This document shows positions 16,703-26,273 of a DNA stretch of 64,000 nt, one piece after another (position 1 is the stretch's first letter; each line of letters starts with the position of its first letter). Under the pieces are notes generated by a model. It was not told the origin of the DNA. It ran no database searches and saw only the letters and a list, made by a program, of their open reading frames with translations. The position numbers and the translations under genes were made by a program. This DNA comes from an uncultured Devosia sp. GTDB lineage: Bacteria; Pseudomonadota; Alphaproteobacteria; Rhizobiales; Devosiaceae. The stretch lies in contig NZ_CAUQDV010000001.1 of the NCBI RefSeq assembly GCF_963517015.1, positions 124,001 through 188,000 on the forward strand, in the 5' to 3' direction.

Positions 16703-17880
16703 GGCGTGACAACCTTGGTGACCGGGCGCGGCGCCAGGACCTGAGTGGTGGCAAGGCCGAGCAGAACCAGCGGAATGCCGACACCGAAGATCCAGTGCAG
16801 GCCGAAATGCTCACCGATATAGCCCAGCAGCGGTGGCCCGAGCAGGAATGCGGTGAAGGAGAATTGCGCCAGCGCGGCGACATTGATGGCCGCCGGGCGG
16901 TCGGTCTGCTGGGCCGCCGCCGACATGGCCAGCGGGAAGAGAGCCGAGGAGCCGATGCCGATCAGGGAAAAGCCGAGATAGGCCACCCAGGCGAAGCCGA
17001 TCGAGGGCGCGAAGAACACCAGCAGGACGCCAATGCCCATGACGGCAATCAGCACACGAGCCACCAGAACCGGGCTGTAGCGATCGACGAAACCATCGGC
17101 GAAGAAGCGGGCAAGAGCCTGCGAACCGGCCACGGTCGCGACGGCGATACCAGCCCAGAAGGGCGTCGCCTCGAATATATTGCGCATATAGATGGCCGAC
17201 CAGTCTATGCCGGCGCCTTCCATCAGCATGGCGGCGATGCAGACGGCCACCAGCATCATGATGGTCACCGTCGGGCGTGCAAAATGGGGCGTCTCGTCGC
17301 TGCTGGAGCCGGTGCGGTGGGCCGCAGGCTGGAAGCGGCCGAGAATGACCAGCGTCGCAAGGATGATGACCGGGATCATCAGCATCAGGTGATACTGCGG
17401 CGACAGGCCCGACTGGGCGATGAAGGAGCCGACCATGCCGGCGGCAAAAAAGCCCAGGCTCCAGAAGGCATGGGCACGGCTCATGATGCGCCGGCCAATG
17501 GCATGTTCGACGCGATCGGCCTCGATGTTGATGATGATCTCGATGCAGCCGATGGTCAGCCCCACGGGCACCAGCAGCAGGAAGAAGGCGAGCGGGTTCT
17601 GCGCCCAGCTGGCCAGCGCATAGAGCAGCGACAGAAGCGGAATAGCGGCCAGCAGCACGCGACGATAGCCCACGGCCTCAAGGAAGCGACCGGCGAAGGT
17701 CAGTGAAATGAGCGTGCCGCAAGCCGAGCCGATCAGCGCCAGGCCGAGCTGGCCCTCGCCGACGCCCATGGCCTCCTGAATGGCCGGCAGGCGGGGAAAC
17801 AGGCTGCCCATGCAGAATGAGTAAACGAAGAACGCCCCGAAGACCTTCATCTGGGGCGGCAGGTCGAGACCGAACTTCAT
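16699..17880 (-). CDS. MFS transporter, YbjJ-like (first of three paralogs)
   Basis: 393 aa, 12 membrane segments, first gene of the MFS-MFS-mmcB-MFS operon. Family signature: L-P-A-I-Q, M-S-R-A-H-A-F-W-S-L-G-F-F and LFPLAMSAAAQQTDRPAAIN. ATG 17880 is preferred over a TTG six nt earlier because no ribosome site distinguishes them. A LacI-style operator-like element and a 12-bp palindrome lie 67-101 nt upstream, between this gene and the LysR gene, suggesting substrate-regulated expression. Confidence 0.86.
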   Translation of the reverse strand: MKFGLDLPPQMKVFGAFFVYSFCMGSLFPRLPAIQEAMGVGEGQLGLALIGSACGTLISLTFAGRFLEAVGYRRVLLAAIPLLSLLYALASWAQNPLAFFLLLVPVGLTIGCIEIIINIEADRVEHAIGRRIMSRAHAFWSLGFFAAGMVGSFIAQSGLSPQYHLMLMIPVIILATLVILGRFQPAAHRTGSSSDETPHFARPTVTIMMLVAVCIAAMLMEGAGIDWSAIYMRNIFEATPFWAGIAVATVAGSQALARFFADGFVDRYSPVLVARVLIAVMGIGVLLVFFAPSIGFAWVAYLGFSLIGIGSSALFPLAMSAAAQQTDRPAAINVAALAQFSFTAFLLGPPLLGYIGEHFGLHWIFGVGIPLVLLGLATTQVLAPRPVTKVVTP

Positions 17881-17946
17881 GGCCAAACTACTCGCGAAAT
17901 TGTCGGGGCGAAGCTATGCGAGAATCAGGGCATCGCCTAGGGCGCG

Positions 17947-17981
17947 TGCAAACGTTTTCGCTCTATTTTTGCAACGTTGCA
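17947..17981. promoter_or_regulatory. Two operator-like elements upstream of the MFS operon
   Basis: TGCAAACGTTTTCG at 17947-17960 fits the general LacI-family pattern TGNAANCGNTTNCA except its last base. TGCAACGTTGCA at 17970-17981 is a perfect 12-bp palindrome flanked by T-tracts. The two centres are 22 bp apart, about two helical turns. No LacI gene is in the window. Confidence 0.45.
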
Positions 17982-17990
17982 TTTTTGGCG

Positions 17991-18866
17991 CTAGATGCCG
18001 TGTAACGGTTGCTCGCCACGGAAGAGCGCAGCATGGCGTTTCATCAGCGCAACGATGCGATCCCCCACCGCCCGCACCGAGGGCTCGTGACGCTCTTCAT
18101 GATGGCTGACCAGCCACTGGTCGGTTTCGAGTTCCTTGATGACCGGGGCAATGCGGATCAGGCGGGGATCGCTGTCGCCGACGAAGCAGGGAAAGACCGA
18201 CAGGCCCGCTCCATGGGCGACCAGTTCGCGCACGCTCATGGCATCATTGCCGCGCAGGGCGATGCGGTCGCCATGCCGGGCCTGGATCCAGCGCGCCGAA
18301 TGGGTCTGGCTCCCCTCACCTGCCACGCCGACGAAATAGCCGGCCTCGACGCCATTGATCAGCTCGCGCCCCGAGTAGAGGCCATAGGCCACCTTGCCGA
18401 TCAGCCGCCCGGCTAGCCATTGCTCGGTCGGCCGTTGATTGCGAATGCCCAGATCGGCATTGCGACGGCCGATGTCGACCTTCTGGTTGGCGGTGACCAG
18501 TTCGAGGGTAAACCGGTCGGCCACGGTCCAGATGTCGCCGATCTGGCTGGAGAGAAAAGCCGAGGTCCATGGGCCAGCCGAGAGACGCACCACGCGACCA
18601 CCGCTCGAACCCTCCTTCCAGCGTCGCAGAGACAGCATGGCCGCCTCGACATCCTCGGCACGCGCCAGCAGATCCTCGCCCGCCGGGGTCAGGCGGTAGC
18701 CGGTCTGGCTGCGATGGAACAGCGGCTCACCGACCTGCCGCTCAAGCGCAGCGACGCGGCGCCCAAGCGTTGCCGCACTGAGCCTGGTTGTCTCGGTAGC
18801 GGCACTGAGCCCGCCCAGTCGCGCGACATCGAGGAAAAGCCGCAGATCGTCCCAGCTGAAATCCAT
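17991..18866 (-). CDS. LysR family transcriptional regulator
   Basis: 291 aa. The N-terminal winged HTH reads LFLDVARLGGLSAATETT followed by A-A-T-L-G-R-R-V-A-A-L-E-R-Q-V-G. The effector domain is somewhat short and carries V-R-L-S-A-G-P-W at the start of the first lobe. It is divergent from a DUF1127 gene at 19043; such LysR/DUF1127 pairs recur in alphaproteobacteria, so it may control that small gene. A TGCAA-N6-TTGCA inverted repeat lies just upstream at 18877-18892. Confidence 0.9.
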   Translation of the reverse strand: MDFSWDDLRLFLDVARLGGLSAATETTRLSAATLGRRVAALERQVGEPLFHRSQTGYRLTPAGEDLLARAEDVEAAMLSLRRWKEGSSGGRVVRLSAGPWTSAFLSSQIGDIWTVADRFTLELVTANQKVDIGRRNADLGIRNQRPTEQWLAGRLIGKVAYGLYSGRELINGVEAGYFVGVAGEGSQTHSARWIQARHGDRIALRGNDAMSVRELVAHGAGLSVFPCFVGDSDPRLIRIAPVIKELETDQWLVSHHEERHEPSVRAVGDRIVALMKRHAALFRGEQPLHGI

Positions 18867-18876
18867 TTTTCATTTC

Positions 18877-18892
18877 TGCAAAGAGCATTGCA
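18877..18892. promoter_or_regulatory. Inverted repeat in front of the LysR gene
   Basis: TGCAA-AGAGCA-TTGCA, perfect 5-bp arms, starting 11 nt before the LysR start codon and within the gap shared with the DUF1127 gene. Possible autoregulatory site; short arms keep this tentative. Confidence 0.35.
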
Positions 18893-19042
18893 ATCCCGAC
18901 TATAGAGAATGCTCCGCGAAAGGCGCAAGTATCGGAACAGCGGCACTTTTGGCCGCGGAACATCACAGCAAGAACCACCAAATCTGCAATCCGGAAATTC
19001 GCATTTCCGGCCATGGCGGAGCCTTGCTGGAAAGGATCTCAA

Positions 19043-19264
19043 ATGCTCAATGCAATCCAGAACAGACTTTCTGCCTGGTGGCAGCGCGACATAGCCATCC
19101 GCAAGCTCAATGCCATGGACGACCACCTGCTGGCGGACCTGGGCACCAGCCGAGCGGACATCGCTCGCTTCATCCGCAGCACGGAAGAGGCGGGCCCGCC
19201 GACAGCGAAATCCTATCGGCACAAGGATACCGTGCGCTTCCGGCTCGACTGCGTTGATGCCTGA
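19043..19264 (+). CDS. DUF1127 (YjiS-like) small protein
   Basis: 73 aa. The pattern is that of DUF1127: an N-terminal helix with W-W-Q-R, then L-N-A-M-D-D-H-L-L-A-D-L-G-T-S-R-A-D-I, continuing into a charged tail. The start at 19043 is set by AAAGGA at 19031-19036; an in-frame upstream ATG at 19013 lacks such a site. Short DUF1127 proteins have been linked to phosphate, carbon and RNA metabolism in Agrobacterium, but no biochemical role can be read here. It follows a divergent LysR gene and precedes a secreted protein by 70 nt. Confidence 0.85.
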   Translation: MLNAIQNRLSAWWQRDIAIRKLNAMDDHLLADLGTSRADIARFIRSTEEAGPPTAKSYRHKDTVRFRLDCVDA

Positions 19265-19334
19265 GATTTGTGGTCACATTTTTGTTGCAAGTGCTGCCTA
19301 GCGTCTGCCTCATTTGAGAATTTCGAGGTGGATT

Positions 19335-20591
19335 ATGGACTTGCGGTTCGGAATTGGCCTTTTGACCCTGGTGCTGGCGGTCAGTCCCGGTCTGGCCAGG
19401 GAAGAGAATTTGAATGGCGTGGTGATTGACGTGCCGTCTGGCTGGACCGTGGAGCGCGGCGAGGCCGGTTCGCTGTTGATCGCCCAGGAGTTTCCCGAAA
19501 CCGACGACTACGAGCAGGGCGCGGTCATCATCCAGCTGATCGCGCCACGCGGCATCGAGGGCACTCTGGCGCAGGGCATGGCGCAAGTGGTCAATGCCTT
19601 TCCCGACATGGCCGAGGAGGACACGACCACCGACAGTGTGGGCGTCACCAGCAATGGCTACGAGATGATCATGGAATATCGCTGCTGTGGAGAAATCCAG
19701 GACATCAGCGCAGGCCTCACCACGATTGCCGTGGGCAGTCCGACCAAGCAGGCCTATCTGCAGATGGTATCGATGAACATGGATGGCGATCGCGAGGACG
19801 AAATTGACGCCGAGTTCGCCACCATGGCCCGCACCATGCGGCTCAACGAGGGTGACAAGCCATTTGCCGTCGAGCCACAGGACGGCGATGGCGGGCTTGA
19901 GGGCGTCTATACCTATCTGCGCACCGGACTGACGCTGAACCCGTTTGGCGGCATGGATTTTACCGCCGACAGCGAGATCACGGTCTTCGACACGTCGGGC
20001 CTGTTCAGCGACACCATTCCGGCCAACATGGATATGGCGGCCCATTGCGCCGACAATCCGCGTGACTGCGGCACATACAAGGTTACCGGCGGCGGCTTCT
20101 GGGGCGGTGCCAAGCAGCTCGAAATGCGCAGCGTGATCGACGAGTTCGGGACCTTCGAGGTCGAGGTATCGAGCCTTGATGACCAGGATGGCGGCTTGTC
20201 GATCGACGACAATTTCCACGCCAAGCTACCAGCTTTCGATGCCGGCACGACATTTGACGGCCAGTGGCGCTATTTCTGGGCGCAGACCGGGAGCATGGCC
20301 TTCAGTTCCAACAGCATCGCGGTCGAACGCCTGCTGACCATGACACCCGACGGGCGTTTCGAGCAGACCGGCTTTTCCGGTGCCAGCGGCAGCATGGATA
20401 GCGGCATCGGCACGACCAGCTTTGCCACCAGCAGCGACCGGCCGCCAGAATCGGGCAGCTATCGCGTCGATGGCTATACGCTGGTACTGAGCGGCGATGA
20501 CGGCAAGGAGCAGGTGCTCAGCATTTTTGCGCCCGACATCGGGTCCGACGAAGTGCTGGTCATCAACGGCAGCAATTACCTCAAGCAATGA
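19335..20591 (+). CDS. Secreted protein of unknown function
   Basis: 418 aa. The Sec signal peptide (LRFGIGLLTLVLAVSPGLA) is followed by a mature protein beginning R-E-E-N-L-N-G-V-V-I-D-V-P-S-G-W. The first 160 residues look like a lipoprotein-type or DUF1795/PsbP-like beta fold (ERGEAGSLLIAQEFPE), ending with FATMARTMRL. The second half is rich in Gly, Asp and Ser with a lipocalin-like string (LLTMTPDGRFEQTGFSGASG). Two adjacent Cys (YRCCGE) occur near residue 117. ATG 19335 is chosen for the GAGGTGG site just upstream. I recognise no named family. Confidence 0.75.
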   Translation: MDLRFGIGLLTLVLAVSPGLAREENLNGVVIDVPSGWTVERGEAGSLLIAQEFPETDDYEQGAVIIQLIAPRGIEGTLAQGMAQVVNAFPDMAEEDTTTDSVGVTSNGYEMIMEYRCCGEIQDISAGLTTIAVGSPTKQAYLQMVSMNMDGDREDEIDAEFATMARTMRLNEGDKPFAVEPQDGDGGLEGVYTYLRTGLTLNPFGGMDFTADSEITVFDTSGLFSDTIPANMDMAAHCADNPRDCGTYKVTGGGFWGGAKQLEMRSVIDEFGTFEVEVSSLDDQDGGLSIDDNFHAKLPAFDAGTTFDGQWRYFWAQTGSMAFSSNSIAVERLLTMTPDGRFEQTGFSGASGSMDSGIGTTSFATSSDRPPESGSYRVDGYTLVLSGDDGKEQVLSIFAPDIGSDEVLVINGSNYLKQ

Positions 20592-20593
20592 AA

Positions 20594-20615
20594 AGGCCGC
20601 CCCGGAGGGCGGCCT
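20594..20615 (-). terminator. Intrinsic terminator between convergent genes
   Basis: AGGCCGCC and GGCGGCCT form a perfect 8-bp stem with a 6-nt loop. On the minus strand the stem is followed by TTTT, so it best serves the rlpA-like gene; it may also stop the plus-strand gene that ends at 20591. Confidence 0.75.
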
Positions 20616-20647
20616 GAAACGGCAGCAAGTCGGCGCCGTCTTGATGC

Positions 20648-21001
20648 TTAGCTCTGGGCGAGGCAAACCGAGGTTACGCCGCGATTGCGGAAACCGAGGG
20701 CGTTGGCTGCTGCCTTGCTGAGGTCGATGATGCGCTTGCCGTGGAAGGGACCACGATCATTGATGGTCACCTCGATGTGGTTGCCGGTGGCCTGGTCGGT
20801 CACGGTCACCTTGGTGCCGAAGGGGAGGGAACGATGCGCCGCCGTCATGGCGTTCTCGTTGAAGATTTCTCCCGATGCGGCCCGCTTCCCGTTGAAGCCG
20901 GGGCCATACCAGGAAGCGCCGCCGCATTGGGCATAGGCTGCAGTGGAGAAGGAAAGAAGGGCTGCAGCAACAATGGCGGCGGATACGGCTTTCTTGATCA
21001 A
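20648..21001 (-). CDS. RlpA-like double-psi beta-barrel protein
   Basis: 117 aa, Sec signal (AVSAAIVAAALLSFSTAAYA) then one double-psi beta-barrel domain. RlpA hallmarks are visible: G-G-A-S-W-Y-G-P-G-F-N-G-K-R-A-A-S-G-E near the mature N terminus, A-A-H-R-S-L-P-F-G-T, and V-T-I-N-D-R-G-P-F with the conserved Asp. No SPOR domain follows, so this is a minimal version. RlpA proteins cleave denuded glycan strands at septa. The start codon is TTG at 21001. A 7-bp inverted repeat (ATCAAAC / GTTTGAT) spans this start and the leader to about 21038. Confidence 0.88.
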   Translation of the reverse strand: MIKKAVSAAIVAAALLSFSTAAYAQCGGASWYGPGFNGKRAASGEIFNENAMTAAHRSLPFGTKVTVTDQATGNHIEVTINDRGPFHGKRIIDLSKAAANALGFRNRGVTSVCLAQS

Positions 21002-21562
21002 ACTTCTGAACTCACGTCTGTTACGGTGAGCGTTTGATTAAAGGCATCCACCGGCCAGAATGTGCCCGATTTGCCTCAACTCCGGGGCAAGAGGCCCGTC
21101 CGGCCTGATGGACAGGGTTTTGCCGCTGCATTTCTGCCGGCTTGCTGAATGTCTCCGCCGATCTTGAGGAAATGAATCCACGAAGAAGACGAATCTGACG
21201 TGAATCAGCGCCAGACTCGTCAAGGGGTGGATTCATCTTGCGCGGTGTGGCCATGAGGTCACGGTTCCGGCTCAACTGCCCAAAACATGGATTTTGCGGC
21301 TGGTTCCGTGGAAAACCTGCGCCTTATCGGGTCTCACGGGCGCCAAATGTGGCGCAAATGCGGCCATTTAGGCTGTGCAAAATGCGGAGATGGCCCTCAC
21401 GACCCGCCTCAAGGGGCCAGTTTATGTTTCAGAGCGGCACAGATTTTTGAGACACTACCAGTCGCCGTCATTCATTTCTGAATACCTGATACCGAAATAG
21501 CGGCAATTTCAAACGCGAGTGAATGACGGCACAGTCTGGGTCTCGAAACCGGAGCTATTGCC
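21002..21562. other. Intergenic region of 561 bp without a supported gene
   Basis: Short open frames exist here but none has a ribosome site or recognisable product. The region contains the rlpA-like leader hairpin near 21002-21038 and an 11-bp inverted repeat (GCCGTCATTCA at 21464-21474, TGAATGACGGC at 21520-21530) shortly before the DUF4260 gene. Otherwise I see nothing identifiable. Confidence 0.6.
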
Positions 21563-21946
21563 ATGAGCAAACACTATCGCCTTGCCGACCCCATCCTGTT
21601 GCAGCGTCTCGAAGGCGTGGCCGCGTTGGGCCTCGGCATTGCCGCCTATGCGTGGCTGGGTCAATCCTGGCTTGTCTTCGCCCTACTGTTCCTCGCGCCG
21701 GACCTGTTCATGCTGGGCTATTTCGGATCACGAAAGACCGGGGCGCTGGTTTACAACCTTGGCCATACCTATGCGGCCCCCGCCCTGCTGGCGCTATCCA
21801 GCCTGGCTCTGGGTCCCTTGGCCCTGGGGATCGCTGCCATCTGGACTGCGCATATCGGGTTCGACCGCATGCTGGGCTACGGGTTCAAACTGGGCGAGTT
21901 CAAGTCGACCCATCTTGGCGGAATGGGCAAGCCAGCTAAGGCTTGA
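21563..21946 (+). CDS. DUF4260 family membrane protein
   Basis: 127 aa with three to four membrane helices. The DUF4260 pattern is visible: RLEGVAALGLGIAAY, LLFLAPDLFMLGYF with the conserved Pro-Asp, YNLGHTYAAPALLA, and WTAHIGFDRMLGYGFK. GGAGC at 21551-21555 precedes the ATG. Function unknown; members are small integral membrane proteins. Its 3' end overlaps the opposite-strand reductase gene by 11 nt. Confidence 0.85.
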   Translation: MSKHYRLADPILLQRLEGVAALGLGIAAYAWLGQSWLVFALLFLAPDLFMLGYFGSRKTGALVYNLGHTYAAPALLALSSLALGPLALGIAAIWTAHIGFDRMLGYGFKLGEFKSTHLGGMGKPAKA

Positions 21947-22538
21947 CCACGTCGTAGTCGAGGTGGGTGACGAAGCGCGTGGCCCGGGCGCCGGTGGGTT
22001 CGAGCCTGGCGGTCAGTCCATCCCACAGACGTTCCCCCTGCCCGGCGAGCATTGGGACCAGCTTGATATGCAGCCGGTCGACGGCACCGGCATTGAGATA
22101 GTGGCGGAGCGTGCCGACGCCACCAGCGATCGAGACATTGCGCGAGCCCGCCGCTTCCCTTGCCCGTTGCAGCGCGACTGCAGGGCCTTCGGTGACAAAG
22201 TGGAATGTCGTGCCACCTTCCATTTCCATCGGCGGCCGCTGGTAGTGGGTCAGCACGAAGACCGGCGCGTGATAGGGTGGATTGTCGCCCCACCAGCCGG
22301 TCCATTCCTCTTCCCAGACGTTGGGGCCGGGCGCGGCAAACATGTTGCGGCCCATGACGAAGGCGCCATAGTCGGTGACGGCTGCGACCTCGTCCTTGTT
22401 GTTTTCGCCATCCTCGAACATCCAGCGCGCGAACTGGCGCGGATCGATGGTGCCGAAGGGGCGCTCGCGGCTTTGGCCGGTGCCGGTGCCATAGCCGTCA
22501 AGCGACAGCATCATATGGGCGCGAACCTGTTGGGTCAT
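21936..22538 (-). CDS. Dihydrofolate reductase / RibD C-terminal family protein
   Basis: 200 aa. Start M-T-Q-Q-V at 22538 follows GGAGG; the longer frame to 22589 is not needed. The RibD C-terminal/DHFR fold is seen in H-M-M-L-S-L-D-G-Y near the N terminus, D-Y-G-A-F-V-M-G-R-N-M-F in the middle, and NVSIAGGVGTLRHYLNAGAV with D-R-L-H-I-K-L-V-P toward the end. NADPH-dependent reduction of a pterin- or pyrimidine-like substrate is likely by family, but stand-alone members are mostly uncharacterised. It is convergent with the DUF4260 gene. Confidence 0.86.
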   Translation of the reverse strand: MTQQVRAHMMLSLDGYGTGTGQSRERPFGTIDPRQFARWMFEDGENNKDEVAAVTDYGAFVMGRNMFAAPGPNVWEEEWTGWWGDNPPYHAPVFVLTHYQRPPMEMEGGTTFHFVTEGPAVALQRAREAAGSRNVSIAGGVGTLRHYLNAGAVDRLHIKLVPMLAGQGERLWDGLTARLEPTGARATRFVTHLDYDVVKP

Positions 22539-22602
22539 GGCATCCTCCGGAATGGCGCGAGTGTCGGGCCGAAACCGAGGCTTTGTCAAATGCCGGATGG
22601 TG

Positions 22603-23316
22603 CTATTTGCGCGGGGTCAGGCCAAACAGAAACAGCTGCTCGAGATAGCGCGCCGCATCCTCGAAACGCCCCTCGCCACCGCGGCCGGGCCCCAGCACGG
22701 CGCGGACCTGAACGTCGAAATCGGCGTAGTGCTGGGTGGTGGCCCAGATGGAAAAGATCAGGTGATAGGGATCGGTGCGGGCCAGCTTGCCCTGCTCCAT
22801 CCAGGTCAGCAGGACCCGGGCCTTTTCATCGACGAGGTTCTTGAGGTCGACCTCGATCATCTCGATGATACGCGGCGCGCCCTGCAGCATTTCATTGGCA
22901 AAGAGCCGGCTTTCGCGCGGAAAGTCGCGGGCCATTTCGAGCTTGCGGCGGATATAAGAGCGGATTTCGGGGAAGGGATCGCCATTGGCGTCCATTTCCT
23001 CGAGCGGCGCCAGCCAGTTGACCAGCAGTTCGGAAATCAGCCGGCGGTGAATCTCTTCCTTGCGGGGAAAGTAGTAGAGCAGGTTTGGCTTGCTCATGCC
23101 CGCCACCTCGGCGATCTGGTCGATCGTGGCGCCTCGAAAACCATGCAGGGAAAACACTTCCAGCGCCGCTTCGAGGATGATGTCCTGCTTTTCGCGCTGG
23201 ATGCGGGTCAGCGGGCGCGGCTTGGCGGGCGCACCTGTGGCGGCCTTGACGTCAGCCTTGTGCTGCCGCGTGGGTGTGATTGGCGCTTCTGCATTTTTCA
23301 GCTTTGAGGGCGGCAT
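22603..23316 (-). CDS. rutR: TetR family pyrimidine regulator RutR
   Basis: 237 aa. Strong resemblance to E. coli RutR: HTH with IAEVAGMSKPNLLYYFPRKEE, then W-L-A-P-L-E-E, YIRRKLEMARDFPRESRLFA, E-M-L-Q-G-A-P and LIFSIWATTQHYADFDVQV. RutR binds uracil or thymine and releases DNA. ATG 23316 is favoured (AAGGCG before it); an upstream ATG at 23367 falls inside the RutR-type box. The gene is divergent from the aminotransferase of the pyrimidine cluster, so it should repress that operon and itself. Confidence 0.92.
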   Translation of the reverse strand: MPPSKLKNAEAPITPTRQHKADVKAATGAPAKPRPLTRIQREKQDIILEAALEVFSLHGFRGATIDQIAEVAGMSKPNLLYYFPRKEEIHRRLISELLVNWLAPLEEMDANGDPFPEIRSYIRRKLEMARDFPRESRLFANEMLQGAPRIIEMIEVDLKNLVDEKARVLLTWMEQGKLARTDPYHLIFSIWATTQHYADFDVQVRAVLGPGRGGEGRFEDAARYLEQLFLFGLTPRK

Positions 23317-23351
23317 TTTCGCCTTGCGAGAAAGTTTGGGAGTGCTAACCT

Positions 23352-23367
23352 TTTTCCAACTGGTCAA
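23352..23367. promoter_or_regulatory. RutR-type operator
   Basis: TTTTCCAACTGGTCAA matches the E. coli RutR consensus TTGACCANNTGGTCAA at 12 of 14 specified positions, including the whole right half-site. It lies 36 nt upstream of rutR and 76 nt upstream of the divergent aminotransferase start. Confidence 0.75.
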
Positions 23368-23443
23368 AATTTCGGGACTTCACGGTTCGCCGTCAAGAGC
23401 CAAAATCGATCAGGCCAAGACTTACTGGGAGCGAGGGGTTTCC

Positions 23444-24771
23444 GTGTCTAATCCAAGTGCCGTTGCGCCGAACGACCTGAGTGCGTTCTGGATGCCGTTC
23501 ACCGCCAATCGGCAATTCAAGAAAAACCCGCGCATGTTCGTCGCGGCCAAGGACATGCATTACACGACCAGCGATGGCCGCCAGGTGCTGGACGGCACGG
23601 CAGGCCTCTGGTGCGTCAATGCAGGCCATGCGCGGCCAAAGATCGTCGAGGCGATTGCCAAGCAGGCTGCCGAACTCGACTATGCGCCGGCCTTCCAGAT
23701 GGGCCATCCCAAGGCATTCGAGCTGGCCAACCGCCTAGTCGATATCGCCCCCGCGGGGCTCGACCACGTGCTTTATACCAATTCGGGTTCGGAATCGGTC
23801 GAGACTGCGCTCAAGGTGGCGCTGGCCTATCACCGCGTGAAGGGCGAAGGCGCCCGCACGCGTCTGATCGGCCGCGAACGCGCCTATCACGGCGTCAATT
23901 TCGGCGGCATTTCGGTGGGGGGCATCGTCACCAACCGCAAGATGTTCGGCACGCTGCTGGGCGGCGTCGACCACATGCCGCATACCCATAACCTTGCCAA
24001 GAACGCCTTTTCCAAGGGCGTGCCGGAATATGGCACCGAGCTGGCCGACGAGCTTGAGCGTATCGTCACGCTGCATGACGCGTCGACCATTGCCGCCGTC
24101 ATCGTCGAGCCGGTCGCCGGCTCTACTGGCGTACTGATCCCGCCTGTTGGCTATCTCAAGCGGTTGCGCGAGATCACCAAAAAGCACGGCATCCTGTTGA
24201 TCTTCGACGAAGTCATCACCGGCTTTGGTCGCCTCGGCACGCCGTTCGGCGCCGATTATTTTGGCGTGACGCCAGACATCTTGGTCACCGCCAAGGGCCT
24301 GACCAATGGCGTGATCCCGATGGGCGCCGTGCTGGTCAGCTCGGAGATCCACGACGCCTTCATGGGCGGGCCGGAGCATGTCATCGAGTTCTTCCACGGC
24401 TATACCTATTCGGGCAATCCGATAGCCTCGGCGGCGGCGCTGGCCACGCTCGAGACATACAAGGACGAAGACCTGCTGACGCGGGGCACCGAGATGGGTG
24501 TGCATTTCGCCGAGGCGCTGCACTCGCTCAAGGGCGAGCCGCATGTCATCGACATCCGCAATATCGGCATGGTCGGCGCTATCGAGCTCGAGCCGATTGC
24601 CGGCTCGCCAACCAAGCGTGCCTTCTCGGCATTCCTCGCCGCCTATGAGGCCGGCTTCCTGATCCGCACGACGGGCGACATCATTGCGCTCTCGCCGCCG
24701 CTGATCATTTCCAAGGCGCAGATTGCCGAACTTATCGACGGCATTCGCGCCGTGCTGCGGAGTATCGACTG

Positions 24772-24772
<1 letters not shown>
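23444..24772 (+). CDS. Omega-amino acid (beta-alanine):pyruvate aminotransferase
   Basis: 442 aa class III PLP aminotransferase. It starts at GTG 23444 with GAGGGG 5 nt before. Motifs: AFWMPFTANRQFK substrate-entry loop, Y-T-N-S-G-S-E-S-V-E phosphate site, LIFDEVITGFGRLG with the PLP Asp, and V-T-A-K-G-L-T-N-G with the Schiff-base Lys at residue 284. It converts beta-alanine (from uracil) or 3-aminoisobutyrate (from thymine) to the semialdehyde, the substrate of the next gene product. Its stop overlaps the mmsA start (TGATG). It is the first gene of the RutR-linked operon. Confidence 0.93.
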
Positions 24773-26268
<1,496 letters not shown>

Positions 26269-26273
26269 GAAAC

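Noticed and set aside
15501..16883. Upstream extension of mmcB into a 614-residue protein
   Set aside because: The extension is Arg/Pro/His-rich and overlaps the MFS gene in another frame, with no homology-like features; MmcB proteins are about 150 residues.
13888..17880. MFS trio as fucose permeases
   Set aside because: The shared strings fit the YbjJ-like branch, and no fucose genes are nearby; a substrate name would be a guess.
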